A stretch of DNA of 38,038 nucleotides from NCBI GenBank assembly GCA_035292605.1, contig DATDPT010000022.1:1-38038 (forward strand). The letters are read 5' to 3'. This document shows, in pieces, positions 15,081 through 22,460 of this stretch. Position 1 is the first letter of the stretch; each line of letters opens with the position of its first letter. The notes under the pieces were generated by a model. That model worked only from the letters and a program-made list of their open reading frames with translations. It was not told where the DNA came from and did not search any database. The translations under genes were made by a program, and so were the position numbers. This stretch comes from JALYNX01 sp035292605 (GTDB lineage: Bacteria; Actinomycetota; Acidimicrobiia; Spongiisociales; ZC4RG35).

Positions 15081-16263
15081 CAAGACCCAGCCCGAGAATC
15101 GAGATGAGGGCGATCCCCATTCCTAAAGCAGCGAAGAGAAAGGCGGCGAGCGGGCTGATAATCGTCCACAGCAACCCGGCGATCCCGGATGCGACCAGGT
15201 TCCCGAAGCTCTGAATAGCAGCCAAGAGCCCGAACGCCGAACCACGAAGATCATCCGGCGCCGCGTCGGCGACCGCACCATTCTCCGCCGTCTCGACCAA
15301 TCCGATGGTCAACCCAGCGATGACAAAAGCCAACGTGGTGGCCGCTGGCGCCGCGGCGAACCCAAAGAGCAGGTAGGCAACGAGACCCGAGAGGAACCCG
15401 AGGATGAGGACCGGGGGATAGCCCCATCGGTCGGCCGCTCTCCCAGCAGGGATCGATACCGCGCTGGCGACGATGTTGTGCACTGCATAGAGCAGCAGCA
15501 CCGTCGTGGTTGCGTCTTCCAGCCCGGCTTCGGGGGTGAATAGCTCGGTGGCCCGCAGAATCAGGAGCGTGGTGGCGAGGTTGCCGGCCTCAAAGGCTGC
15601 GACCGGCACCCACAGTCGTCCCAGTCGACCGCGAAGGAGTGGCCTGACCCGAATCCGCAATGATCGACGTTGCTGCTCAACAGGGCGTTCGATATGGCGG
15701 ATTGCATAGACGATGGATCCGGCAGCAGCCAGGCCAAAAACCCCTGACACCAAGATCGCCCCCCTGATCCCGATGCCAGCCACCAGAGCGAGCGCGAGGA
15801 GTGGACCGCCGACGGCGCCGAGATTGTCCATCATCCGCTCGAAGCCGTAGGCGCGCCCATAGGTCCCGGGCGACGTCACATCAGCCAGCAGGGCGTTGCG
15901 GGCCGGGCCCCGGATGCCCCGCGCGAGCCAGGCGCCGACGCGAAGGACCGCCACCTGCCACACGGTCATCGCAAGCCCGATCAGAGATGTGAGCACCGCA
16001 GTTGCGGCGTATCCCCCGACGGCAACTGCGCGACGTCGGTGCGGGTCATCGGCTAGGACCCCGCCGCCGAATTTGGCGGCTCCAGCCACCCCGTCGGCAA
16101 CCCCCTCGATCAGGCCCAGGGCGGCCGCCGGAGCACCCAGCGTCGATGTCAGCAACGAGGGAAGAAGCGCGGTGGGAACCTCGTGACCCAGATCCGACAA
16201 CAGACTGGCGAGGCCGATCCCACGAACGCCTGGGGTCAACCAGCTCTCTGCTGCGGGCTTCAA
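15052..16263 (-). CDS. MFS transporter
   Basis: A 403-residue major facilitator superfamily permease with about twelve membrane helices. The loop after helix 2 reads GGGVLADDPHRRRAVAVGGY, a form of the MFS motif A (G-x3-D-x2-GRR-like), and a long central cytoplasmic loop (RHIERPVEQQRRSLRIR) divides the halves; AGRAADRWGYPP repeats motif A in the second half. The substrate cannot be told, though the overall pattern resembles efflux-type permeases. The TTG at 16263 is chosen because it overlaps the stop of trmL as TTGA with GGAGGG just upstream; an ATG at 16302 would start inside trmL. The end overlaps the convergent M20 gene by 29 nt. Confidence 0.88.
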   Translation of the reverse strand: MKPAAESWLTPGVRGIGLASLLSDLGHEVPTALLPSLLTSTLGAPAAALGLIEGVADGVAGAAKFGGGVLADDPHRRRAVAVGGYAATAVLTSLIGLAMTVWQVAVLRVGAWLARGIRGPARNALLADVTSPGTYGRAYGFERMMDNLGAVGGPLLALALVAGIGIRGAILVSGVFGLAAAGSIVYAIRHIERPVEQQRRSLRIRVRPLLRGRLGRLWVPVAAFEAGNLATTLLILRATELFTPEAGLEDATTTVLLLYAVHNIVASAVSIPAGRAADRWGYPPVLILGFLSGLVAYLLFGFAAAPAATTLAFVIAGLTIGLVETAENGAVADAAPDDLRGSAFGLLAAIQSFGNLVASGIAGLLWTIISPLAAFLFAALGMGIALISILGLGLVNLRSTPTA

Positions 16264-16733
16264 CCGCCCTCCTCCGCGCCGGTGAAGCCATTCTGTCGCC
16301 ATGCCTCATAGACCACCACCGCCGCCGAGTTGGCGACATTGAGTGATCGAACGCCCGGCACCATCGGGATCCGAAGCCGCTCGGTGATCCAGGGCAGAGC
16401 CTGCACCTCATCGGGCAGACCAACCGATTCGGGTCCGAACAGGAAGGCGTCGCCGGGTTGGTACGAAGGGTCGGTGTGCAGACGTTCTCCATCGACAGTG
16501 AGTGCAAACACCCGCGACGGGTTTGATGTATCTCGCCACGTTTCGAGATCCGAATAGACACTCACCGAAGCCCGGTCCCGATAGTCCATCCCGGCACGTC
16601 TCAGCTTGGCGTCATCCAAGGTGAACCCCAATGGCTCGATGAGATGGAGCCGGCACCCGGTCACCGCGGCAAGCCGCATCGCGTTACCGGTGTTGGGAGG
16701 GATCTCCGGGTGATAGAAGACGATCTCGAACAC
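16260..16733 (-). CDS. trmL: tRNA (cytidine/uridine-2'-O-)-methyltransferase TrmL
   Basis: A 157-residue SPOUT (trefoil-knot) methyltransferase that uses SAM to methylate the ribose of the wobble base, position 34, in certain leucine tRNAs. The three knot motifs are clear: FYHPEIPPNTGNAMRLAA at the start, FLFGPESVGLPDEV, and RIPMVPGVRSLNVANSAAVV. Length matches the minimal SPOUT form without an added RNA-binding domain, so a homodimer is expected. The GTG at 16733 gives the standard N-terminus MFEIVFYHPEIPPNTGN; a TTG six bases earlier would overlap the nucS stop as TTGA. It lies between nucS and the MFS gene, all coupled end to start. Confidence 0.93.
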   Translation of the reverse strand: MFEIVFYHPEIPPNTGNAMRLAAVTGCRLHLIEPLGFTLDDAKLRRAGMDYRDRASVSVYSDLETWRDTSNPSRVFALTVDGERLHTDPSYQPGDAFLFGPESVGLPDEVQALPWITERLRIPMVPGVRSLNVANSAAVVVYEAWRQNGFTGAEEGG

Positions 16734-16735
16734 GG

Positions 16736-17404
16736 TCAACGCAGGTCGAAGAGGCGAAGGGCGGTGTCCTCGGCGTCCCGAAGCCCGTCGTAATCCACCT
16801 CGATGGTCTCGATCCCCCGGGCCAGGGCCAGGACCCGAGCCTGGGGCGAGATGATCTGAGCCGCCAGGATCCCACGCACCGGCGAGAGACGCGGGTCATT
16901 CCCCAATCGCTCCAGATATCTGGCGAGTTGCTCGACACCGTCGATATCGCCTCTTCTCTTGATCTCGATCGCCACAGTCGACCCGGATTGATCGGTGCAC
17001 AGGAGGTCGACGGGACCGATGTCCGTCGGATACTCGCGCCGGATCAAAGTCAGACCGTCCTCCAGGACCCAAGGTCGGTCGGCGAGCAGGGTCTGCAGAT
17101 GCGCCTCGACCCCGTCCTTGCGGAGGCCAGGATCATCGCCGAGGGTGTGAGTGACGTCTTCCAGGATCTCGTGGATGAGGATCGTCAGCTTCTCCCCTCT
17201 GTTGTTGGTCACCTCCCAGCGGTCATCGAATGTCTCGAGAAGATTGGGGGCCACCATCCAGTTCAGAGGCTTGGAGGCGTTGCCATCGGAATGGATGGCC
17301 AGTGTCCCATCGGCCTTGACCATGATGAGGCGAATCGCCTCGGGGAGATGTGCGGTCAGGCGACCCGAGTAGTCGACGGTGCAACGGGCGATGACCAGCC
17401 TCAC
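16736..17404 (-). CDS. nucS: Mismatch-specific endonuclease NucS/EndoMS
   Basis: A 222-residue nuclease that cuts both strands at mismatched bases and replaces MutS-MutL repair in most Actinomycetota and some archaea. The N-terminal DNA-binding domain begins MRLVIARCTVDYSGRLTAHLP, nearly identical to the mycobacterial N-terminus, and contains KPLNWMVAP. The C-terminal nuclease domain has the catalytic Glu100, Asp133 (GPVDLLC) and Glu147-x-Lys149 (VAIEIKRR) of a PD-(D/E)XK fold, plus Gln159. The C-terminus ends ALRLFDLR, which resembles the sliding-clamp-binding tail of NucS proteins. The GTG at 17404 overlaps the stop of a 40-codon ORF as GTGA. nucS is followed directly by trmL. Confidence 0.95.
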   Translation of the reverse strand: MRLVIARCTVDYSGRLTAHLPEAIRLIMVKADGTLAIHSDGNASKPLNWMVAPNLLETFDDRWEVTNNRGEKLTILIHEILEDVTHTLGDDPGLRKDGVEAHLQTLLADRPWVLEDGLTLIRREYPTDIGPVDLLCTDQSGSTVAIEIKRRGDIDGVEQLARYLERLGNDPRLSPVRGILAAQIISPQARVLALARGIETIEVDYDGLRDAEDTALRLFDLR

Positions 17405-17523
17405 AAGAGGATGAGGGTACCGGCCTTCCGGATGCGACCGGCGACGAGGACGGGGGGAAAGGTGGCGACAGCGATGGTGGCCCCGGTGACGGCGGCCAGG
17501 GGGACCCGGGTGAAGGGACGCAT
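17401..17523 (-). CDS. Possible 40-residue membrane peptide coupled to nucS
   Basis: A short ORF, ATG at 17523 to TGA at 17401, encoding MRPFTRVPLAAVTGATIAV followed by ATFPPVLVAGRIRKAGTLILL. It has one hydrophobic stretch flanked by Arg and Lys. Its stop overlaps the GTG of nucS by the same 4-nt GTGA used at confirmed operon junctions here. No Shine-Dalgarno sequence or leaderless -10 box is visible before its ATG. It is either a true small membrane protein or a leader peptide that couples translation into nucS. I recognise no family, and the short length makes chance possible. Confidence 0.35.
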   Translation of the reverse strand: MRPFTRVPLAAVTGATIAVATFPPVLVAGRIRKAGTLILL

Positions 17524-17573
17524 CGATCGGCAACCTGGGCGACTGCTATTTTGGTCTCCAGGACCACAAAGCA

Positions 17574-18608
17574 ATGACACAGATCGCAGTTGGCACGCAC
17601 AAGGGCGCATACGTGGTGGAGGGGAGCGGCCACCATTGGTCGGTCGAAGGCCCGCTGTTCCCGGGCTGGAAGGTGACCACATTCGGCCGCGCCCCGGATG
17701 GGACTCACCTCGCCGCAGTCGGGAGCAACTGGTTCGGGGTCGGGATCCACGCCAGCGCCGACTTCCACGAATGGGAACAAACCGACACACCGCCCGCCTG
17801 GCCCGAAGGCGAGGGGAGGAAGATGGACCAGGTTTGGTCGATTCATGATGATGGTGCCCGCCTCTGGGCCGGTGTGTCCGAAGCCGGGCTATTCACATCC
17901 GACGACCAGGGCCGGACCTGGGCTCCCGTCGCCGGGCTGAACGAGCACCCGACCCGGTCCGAGTGGATGCTGGGGTTCGGCGGCCTCTGCGCCCATCGCA
18001 TACTGACGGCAGGCCAACAGGCTTGGGTTGGGATCTCGGCGGTTGGGGTCTTCCGTTCCGACGACGGGGCCCGCACCTGGAGCCTCAAGAACGACGGGGT
18101 GCCACCCGTTGGCGTGGCCGAGGATGCCCCCCGCCCCGAATTCGGTTATTGCGTGCACGGGCTGGCGCAGGATCCCGAGCACCCCCGGCGAATCTGGCGT
18201 CAGGATCACGCCGGGGTGTTTCGGACCGACGATGGTGGAGACAATTGGGAGCGGATCGAGAACGGCCTTCCTTCGGGCTTCGGATTCGTGATGTGGAGAG
18301 ACGACGGCAGCGCCAGACTCTTCTGCATCCCGCTCGCATCGGACGAGAACCGGGTGCCTGTGGGCGGGGAGCTGCGCGCCTATTCCTCGGATGACGACGG
18401 CGAGAGCTGGGCCGTGGCTGGGGCCGGCTGGTCGGAGGCACCCCAATACACCGCTGTCCTGCGAGGGGCATTCGACGGCGACAACCAGGGGATCTTTTGC
18501 TTCGGCACCACCGGGGGAAAGTTGTGGCTCACCCCTGACAACGGAGCCAGCTGGCAGGAGTTGGCGCCGAGTTTTCCTCGAATCGACGCGATCCGATTGC
18601 TCGCATGA
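17574..18608 (+). CDS. Asp-box (BNR) repeat beta-propeller protein
   Basis: A 344-residue protein with five Asp-box motifs (S-x-D-x-G-x-T-W type): SDDQGRTW, SDDGARTW, TDDGGDNW, SDDDGESW and TPDNGASW. These recur every 50-80 residues and predict a sialidase-like or photosynthesis-stability-factor-like beta-propeller. There is no signal peptide, so it is probably cytoplasmic, and the catalytic arginine triad of sialidases is not evident. A glycosidase function is therefore not supported. The ATG at 17574 has AGGACC at a fair distance upstream. Its stop overlaps the ATG of the MoaD-like gene as ATGA, tying the two together. This BNR-MoaD neighbour pair recurs in actinobacteria as far as I recall, with unknown function. 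Confidence 0.88.
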   Translation: MTQIAVGTHKGAYVVEGSGHHWSVEGPLFPGWKVTTFGRAPDGTHLAAVGSNWFGVGIHASADFHEWEQTDTPPAWPEGEGRKMDQVWSIHDDGARLWAGVSEAGLFTSDDQGRTWAPVAGLNEHPTRSEWMLGFGGLCAHRILTAGQQAWVGISAVGVFRSDDGARTWSLKNDGVPPVGVAEDAPRPEFGYCVHGLAQDPEHPRRIWRQDHAGVFRTDDGGDNWERIENGLPSGFGFVMWRDDGSARLFCIPLASDENRVPVGGELRAYSSDDDGESWAVAGAGWSEAPQYTAVLRGAFDGDNQGIFCFGTTGGKLWLTPDNGASWQELAPSFPRIDAIRLLA

Positions 18609-18868
18609 CCGTGATGGTGCGGTTGCCCCGCATCCTGACCCAAGCCGTCCGGGACGGATTGCGTCATGAGCTGACAGGCGGCAACGTGGGACAGGTCCTC
18701 GACCGTCTCTTCCAAGCTGAGCCCGGCCTCCGCAATCATCTGATCGACGAGGATGGCCAGATCCGCACCCATGTCCTGGTCTTCGTCGACGGTGAACGCG
18801 CCGACCTCCAGACCCCAGTCCCCGAAGGCGGCGAGGTCCAGGTGCTACAAGCCGTCAGTGGCGGGTGA
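18605..18868 (+). CDS. MoaD/ThiS-like ubiquitin-fold sulfur carrier
   Basis: An 87-residue beta-grasp protein ending in Gly-Gly (LQAVSGG), the mark of ThiS/MoaD sulfur carriers and ubiquitin-like modifiers. The pattern MVRLPRILTQAV, then HVLVFVDGERADLQTPVPEGGEVQVLQAV, matches the MoaD core with its VNG/VDG turn before the last strands. The C-terminal glycine would be adenylated by an E1-like enzyme, but no E1, JAB peptidase or molybdopterin synthase gene is adjacent. Starts with ATG inside the stop of the Asp-box gene (ATGA). The last 24 nt overlap the convergent DUF454 gene. Whether it supplies sulfur for a cofactor or is attached to proteins cannot be decided here. Confidence 0.85.
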   Translation: MTVMVRLPRILTQAVRDGLRHELTGGNVGQVLDRLFQAEPGLRNHLIDEDGQIRTHVLVFVDGERADLQTPVPEGGEVQVLQAVSGG

Positions 18869-19288
18869 CCGAGAAAACGGCTCGGCCCTCGTCGGGCGGC
18901 TGAAAACGAACCAAAGGGCAAAGACGCCGACTGCTCCGAGGACGATCCTGAGCACGACGTTGTCCAGCAGAACCAGAGCGGAGAAGGTCAAGGACAACGT
19001 GATGGCAATCGCAGCCAGCCATTTCATCCGAATGGTGAGGCCGCCCGCTCGGTAGCCCTTGATCATCTTCCCGTATACCGGGTGATTGACCAGCCACCCG
19101 TGGAGTCTGTCAGAGGACATCGAGAAGAAGAAGGCGGCCAGGATCACGAAGTCGAAGGTCGGGATCCCGGGAATGAAGCTGATCGTTACGAATCCAAGAC
19201 AGATGAACCCGAGAACCAGATAGATCCCGCGCAGGACACGGCTGCGCGGCTTGCGCGACGCGACAGGTTGGTCGACGCTTGGCGTCAC
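18845..19288 (-). CDS. DUF454 (YbaN) family inner-membrane protein
   Basis: A 147-residue protein matching the YbaN/DUF454 family: an N-terminal membrane hairpin (RGIYLVLGFICLGFVTISFIPGIPTFDF split across the family signature IPGIPTFDFVILAAFFFSMSS), then the conserved soluble loop DRLHGWLVNHPVYGKMIKGYRAG, then two more membrane helices (about 88-130). The family has no known function. The C-terminal tail is basic and polar. It starts with GTG 6 nt after a TAGGTT box, again predicting a leaderless mRNA. Its 3' end overlaps the 3' end of the MoaD-like gene on the opposite strand by 24 nt, and it diverges from the aldolase gene. Confidence 0.88.
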   Translation of the reverse strand: MTPSVDQPVASRKPRSRVLRGIYLVLGFICLGFVTISFIPGIPTFDFVILAAFFFSMSSDRLHGWLVNHPVYGKMIKGYRAGGLTIRMKWLAAIAITLSLTFSALVLLDNVVLRIVLGAVGVFALWFVFSRPTRAEPFSRSPATDGL

Positions 19289-19294
19289 CCTGCC

Positions 19295-19300
19295 AACCTA
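19295..19300 (-). promoter_or_regulatory. -10 box of the DUF454 gene (leaderless)
   Basis: TAGGTT on the minus strand is 6 nt before the GTG start at 19288. No recognisable -35 element lies upstream. Confidence 0.5.
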
Positions 19301-19333
19301 TTGCGGTCGGTTCCTGACGGCGAGTCGGAAAAA

Positions 19334-19383
19334 CCGTTCACCGTTCACTGTCAGACAGGGGGTCTCTGCCACCCGGCTACCCT
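19334..19383 (+). promoter_or_regulatory. Probable promoter region of the aldolase gene
   Basis: TACCCT (19378-19383) is the likely -10 box, giving a leader of about 32 nt that carries AAGGACG before the GTG start. About 30-45 nt upstream, CCGTTCA is repeated head to tail (19334-19347), a possible activator site. The -35 is not convincing. Confidence 0.4.
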
Positions 19384-19421
19384 CTGGCGTAGACGTAAAC
19401 GTAGATCGTAAGGACGAAAAA

Positions 19422-20450
19422 GTGCCCATCGTCACCCCAGAGAAGTACCGCAAGATGTTCCAGGCTGCCCGGGATGGTGGCTACGCCTTTCCCGCAATCA
19501 ACGTCGCCGCTTCAACGACCCTCCTGGCTGCGCTGGAAGGATTCGCCGAGGCGGGGTCCGACGGGATCATCCAGGTCTCCCATGGCGCCGCGGAATTCGC
19601 TTCTGGTCAGTCCAACAAGAACATGCCGACCGGAGCCCGGGCCCTGGCCGAGTTCGCTCACGTGGTCGCCGAGCAGTATCCGGTCAACATCGCCCTCCAT
19701 ACCGACCACTGCCCGCCCGACCGGGTGGACGGGTTCATCCGCCCCCTGCTCGATGTCAGCCGGCAACGGAAGGCCGCCGGTCTGGGCCCCCTGTTCCAGT
19801 CGCACATGCTGGATGCTTCGGTGCTGCCCATGGAGGAGAACCTGGCTCTGGCCGCCGAGTTGCTGGCGCTTTGCGCCGAGGTGGACGTGATCCTCGAATT
19901 GGAGATCGGAATCGTGGGTGGTGTCGAGGACGCCAGCGACAACGAGAACATCGACCGAGGCAAGATGTACACCTCGCCCGCAGACATGGTCCGGGTCACC
20001 GAGGTCCTTGGCGCGTCTGAGGGCGGCCGTTATCTGCTGGCCGCTGTTTTCGGCAACGTGCATGGCGTCTACAAGCCAGGGGCGGTCAAGCTGAACCCCG
20101 TGATCCTCAAGGATGGCCAGGAGGCGGTTGAGGCCAGATTCGGCGAATCGGCCCGTCACTATCTGGTCTTCCACGGCGGCAGCGGTTCGACTCTTGAGGA
20201 GATACGGGAAACCCTCGGATATGGGGTCGTGAAGATGAACATCGACACCGACTGCCAGTACGCCTACACCCGCCCCATCGTCGATCATGTCATGACCAAC
20301 TACGCCGGCGTCCTCAAAGTCGATGGCGACGTGGGCGACAAGAAGGCCTACGACCCTCGGTCCTACATGAAAAAGGCAGAGACAGGGATGGCGGCCCGGG
20401 TGGTCGAGGCGTGCAACCAACTCCAGTCGGTGGGCAAGACGATCGGCTGA
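19422..20450 (+). CDS. fba: Class II fructose-bisphosphate aldolase
   Basis: A 342-residue zinc aldolase that interconverts fructose 1,6-bisphosphate with glyceraldehyde 3-phosphate and dihydroxyacetone phosphate in glycolysis and gluconeogenesis. Catalytic and metal residues are Asp95 and His96 in ALHTDHCPPD, Glu161 in LELEIG, His214 in NVHGVYKPG, His251 in VFHGGSGS, and the phosphate-binding NIDTD (273-277). It follows the class IIA pattern of mycobacterial and E. coli FbaA. The GTG at 19422 is preceded by AAGGACG and gives the normal N-terminus MPIVTPEKYRKMF; the frame stays open upstream through the DUF454 promoter region, without homology. Its stop is one base before the TTG of nhaA. Confidence 0.95.
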   Translation: MPIVTPEKYRKMFQAARDGGYAFPAINVAASTTLLAALEGFAEAGSDGIIQVSHGAAEFASGQSNKNMPTGARALAEFAHVVAEQYPVNIALHTDHCPPDRVDGFIRPLLDVSRQRKAAGLGPLFQSHMLDASVLPMEENLALAAELLALCAEVDVILELEIGIVGGVEDASDNENIDRGKMYTSPADMVRVTEVLGASEGGRYLLAAVFGNVHGVYKPGAVKLNPVILKDGQEAVEARFGESARHYLVFHGGSGSTLEEIRETLGYGVVKMNIDTDCQYAYTRPIVDHVMTNYAGVLKVDGDVGDKKAYDPRSYMKKAETGMAARVVEACNQLQSVGKTIG

Positions 20451-20451
20451 T

Positions 20452-21798
20452 TTGGATAGCAGGCACAAGACCTGGGCCACGTCGAAGCGTTTGATTCCGA
20501 CCCGCTTCGTGCGCCCATTCGTTCGGTTCACCAGAATCGAGGCTTCCTCCGGGCTCGTCCTTCTCGGTGCCGCCCTGGTCGCGATCATCTGGGCGAACTC
20601 CCCCATATCCGACCTGTATGAGAGAACCCTCGAGACTCGACTCAACGTCGATCTCGGGAGGTTTGTTTTCGATCAGAGCGTCCATGAGATCATCAATGAC
20701 GGTCTCATGGCCGTCTTTTTTTTCGTGGTTGGGCTGGAGATCAAGAGGGAGTTGGTGCTCGGTGAGCTTCGGGACCGGAAGGCCGCCACGCTCCCGATCA
20801 TTGCGGCGCTGGGTGGGATGGTCGGGCCGGCCGCCATCTATCTCCTCCTCAACGCCGGCGCCGGAGGGGAGGCGATCCGGGGTTGGGGGATCCCGATGGC
20901 CACCGACATTGCGTTCGCGGTCGGTGTCGTCGCTCTGCTCGGGTCGAGGATTCCAGGCCCGGCCAAGTTGTTCCTGCTCGCCCTGGCCATCGCCGACGAC
21001 ATCGGAGCGATCGCAGTCATCGCCATCTTCTACACGTCGGGTGTCGACCTGGGGTTTCTGGCAATGGCGGTGGGTGCGCTCGCCGCCGTCTGGCTGGCGC
21101 AACGTGTCGGGATCCGTTCCTTCACCTTCTACGTGCCGGTCGCGGTGCTCGCTTGGTTCTTCACATACGAAGCAGGTGTGCACGCCACCCTGGCCGGTGT
21201 TGCGCTCGGGTTCCTTACCCCCGCACACCCCATGTACAAGCCGGCTGACTTCGACTCCAGGGCCCGAAGCATCCTCGACCGATACCCGATCGAGCCCGAA
21301 GAGATCGAAGGACAAGAGCACGCAGACCACGACGCGCTGCTTCTCAGCAAGGTGGCCGCCGAGTCGGTGTCTCCTCTCAACCGTGTGGAGAACCGGTTGC
21401 TCCCTTGGAGCTCCTTCTTGATCGTGCCCTTGTTCGCATTGGCGAACGCGGGCGTCGATCTCAGGGGAACCTCCATCGTTGAAGCTCTGACCTCTCCGAT
21501 CGGGCTCGGTGTGGCTTTGGGGCTCGTTGTCGGCAAGATTGCAGGCATCTCACTCTTTGCCTTCGCCGGTGTCCGGCTCGGCCTGGGGCGCCTTCCAGAC
21601 GGCGCCGGGTGGCTGCACCTCGTCGGCCTTGCCGCTGTCGCCGGCATCGGCTTCACCGTCTCACTCTTCGTCGCCGAGCTTGCATTCAGCGACAAGGTGT
21701 TGATAGACACCGCGAAGGTCGGGATATTCGCCGGGTCCCTAGCGGCGGGCTTGATCGGAGCATTGCTGCTGATCCGGGCCAAGGCGCCCGCATCTTGA
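20452..21798 (+). CDS. nhaA: Na+/H+ antiporter NhaA
   Basis: A 448-residue NhaA-type electrogenic sodium/proton antiporter for sodium and pH homeostasis, with about twelve membrane helices. The sodium-binding twin aspartates are in LALAIADDIGAIAVIA, the third aspartate in MATDIAFAVGVV, and the lysine of helix X in GKIAGISLF. FFFVVGLEIKRELVLGELRD is the helix II and loop signature. An acidic and histidine-containing loop (IEPEEIEGQEHADHDA) sits between the halves. The start is uncertain: TTG at 20452 begins one base after the aldolase stop, but a later TTG or GTG would remove part of the polar leader. Its own stop is shared with the zinc-ribbon gene (TTGA). Coupling with aldolase may be only positional. 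Confidence 0.93.
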   Translation: MDSRHKTWATSKRLIPTRFVRPFVRFTRIEASSGLVLLGAALVAIIWANSPISDLYERTLETRLNVDLGRFVFDQSVHEIINDGLMAVFFFVVGLEIKRELVLGELRDRKAATLPIIAALGGMVGPAAIYLLLNAGAGGEAIRGWGIPMATDIAFAVGVVALLGSRIPGPAKLFLLALAIADDIGAIAVIAIFYTSGVDLGFLAMAVGALAAVWLAQRVGIRSFTFYVPVAVLAWFFTYEAGVHATLAGVALGFLTPAHPMYKPADFDSRARSILDRYPIEPEEIEGQEHADHDALLLSKVAAESVSPLNRVENRLLPWSSFLIVPLFALANAGVDLRGTSIVEALTSPIGLGVALGLVVGKIAGISLFAFAGVRLGLGRLPDGAGWLHLVGLAAVAGIGFTVSLFVAELAFSDKVLIDTAKVGIFAGSLAAGLIGALLLIRAKAPAS

Positions 21799-21977
21799 GC
21801 ACGCCACCAGAATCGATCACATGTGTCGAATGTGGTGGGACGGCCCACCTCATCTCCTTCCTACCGCCCGACGAGGACCTCGAACCGGGGACAGCCCTCG
21901 CCTACCGATGCGCAGAATGCATGGACCGCTTCGACGTGGTTTGGGAGGAGCTCGATGACGAGCCAGCGACCGAGTGA
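21795..21977 (+). CDS. Zinc-ribbon mini-protein
   Basis: A 60-residue protein with two CxxC knuckles, Cys10-x-x-Cys13 (ITCVECGGT) and Cys39-x-x-Cys42 (YRCAECMDR), separated by 25 residues, followed by an aromatic acidic tail (FDVVWEELDDEP). This is a single zinc-ribbon fold, comparable to small transcription- or translation-associated zinc ribbons, but I cannot assign a partner. TTG start overlaps the nhaA stop as TTGA, and its last 23 nt overlap the start of the next gene, so all three are translated together. The frame extends upstream only as a shadow of nhaA. Confidence 0.75.
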   Translation: MSTPPESITCVECGGTAHLISFLPPDEDLEPGTALAYRCAECMDRFDVVWEELDDEPATE

Positions 21978-22311
21978 CGAGACACTTGCTGCGCACCGCA
22001 CCATCGAGATCACAACTGTGGGGCGGCGGACGGGCCAGCCGCGCCGAATGGAGATCTGGTGGTTCTACGTCGAGGGGCGCTTCTTCATCACCGGGACACC
22101 GGGCGCCCGGGACTGGTACGCCAATGTCAACCGGAGTCCGGAGCTAATCGTCCATGTGGCGGGGTGGGACTTGCCGGCAATGGCCCACCCGATAAAGGAC
22201 CTCGAGACCCGATCCATGATCTTCGATTCCGAGCTCACCAGGTGGTACTCGGACAACGCTCAGCGACAACGGCTGATCGATGACGCCCCCATGATCGAAG
22301 TGGTCTTCTAG
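21955..22311 (+). CDS. DDN-like deazaflavin (F420)-dependent nitroreductase/quinone reductase family
   Basis: A 118-residue split-beta-barrel flavin or deazaflavin protein. IEITTVGRRTGQPRRMEIWWFYVEGRFFITG contains the signature TxGRxTGxxR and the following strands of the DDN family, and RDWYANVNRSPELIVHV matches the Asp-Trp-Tyr-x-Asn helix; both are described here in parts. Mycobacterial DDN uses F420H2 to reduce quinones and activates nitroimidazole drugs; the substrate here is unknown. The ATG at 21955 follows GGGAGGAG at ideal distance, a rare strong ribosome site in this window. It ends the nhaA group. A second enzyme of F420-linked type lies at 33.4 kb. Confidence 0.88.
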   Translation: MTSQRPSDETLAAHRTIEITTVGRRTGQPRRMEIWWFYVEGRFFITGTPGARDWYANVNRSPELIVHVAGWDLPAMAHPIKDLETRSMIFDSELTRWYSDNAQRQRLIDDAPMIEVVF

Positions 22312-22343
22312 ATGCGGCCGACTCGCTCCTACCTCCGACGCGG

Positions 22344-22380
22344 CAGCTCGGGGCGACCGGTGTCTGTTCGCCCGAGACTG
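22344..22380 (+). terminator. Possible terminator after the nhaA operon
   Basis: CAGCTCGGGGCGA (22344-22356) pairs with TCGCCCGAGACTG (22368-22380), twelve base pairs with two single-base bulges and an 11-nt loop. It lies between the DDN-like gene and the tetR promoter. No U-run follows, so Rho-independent release would be weak. Confidence 0.45.
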
Positions 22381-22424
22381 TTCCAGCGCGGCGAGATAGT
22401 GCAATGGTCGTCGCCCGGCGAGGT

Positions 22425-22454
22425 TTGATGAGTGAGTGCTCACTCAGTTAGACT
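22425..22454 (+). promoter_or_regulatory. tetR-ABC promoter with TetR operator
   Basis: TTGATG (22425-22430) and TAGACT (22449-22454) are spaced by 18 nt. The perfect inverted repeat TGAGTGAGTGCTCACTCA (22429-22446; 8-bp arms, 2-nt centre) fills the spacer. TAGACT is exactly 6 nt before the GTG of the regulator gene. A TetR dimer bound here would block RNA polymerase, so negative autoregulation of the whole three-gene operon is expected. Confidence 0.8.
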
Positions 22455-22460
22455 TCACCA

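Noticed and set aside
17574..18608. Sialidase activity for the Asp-box protein
   Set aside because: Asp-boxes are structural. The catalytic arginine triad, the FRIP motif and a signal peptide are not visible.
19251..19421. Upstream extension of the aldolase frame by 57 codons
   Set aside because: The extension covers the start and promoter of the divergent DUF454 gene and is not protein-like. A GTG with a ribosome site at 19422 gives the normal N-terminus.
19512..20645. 377-codon minus-strand frame over the aldolase and nhaA start
   Set aside because: It crosses two solid plus-strand genes and has no recognisable protein features.
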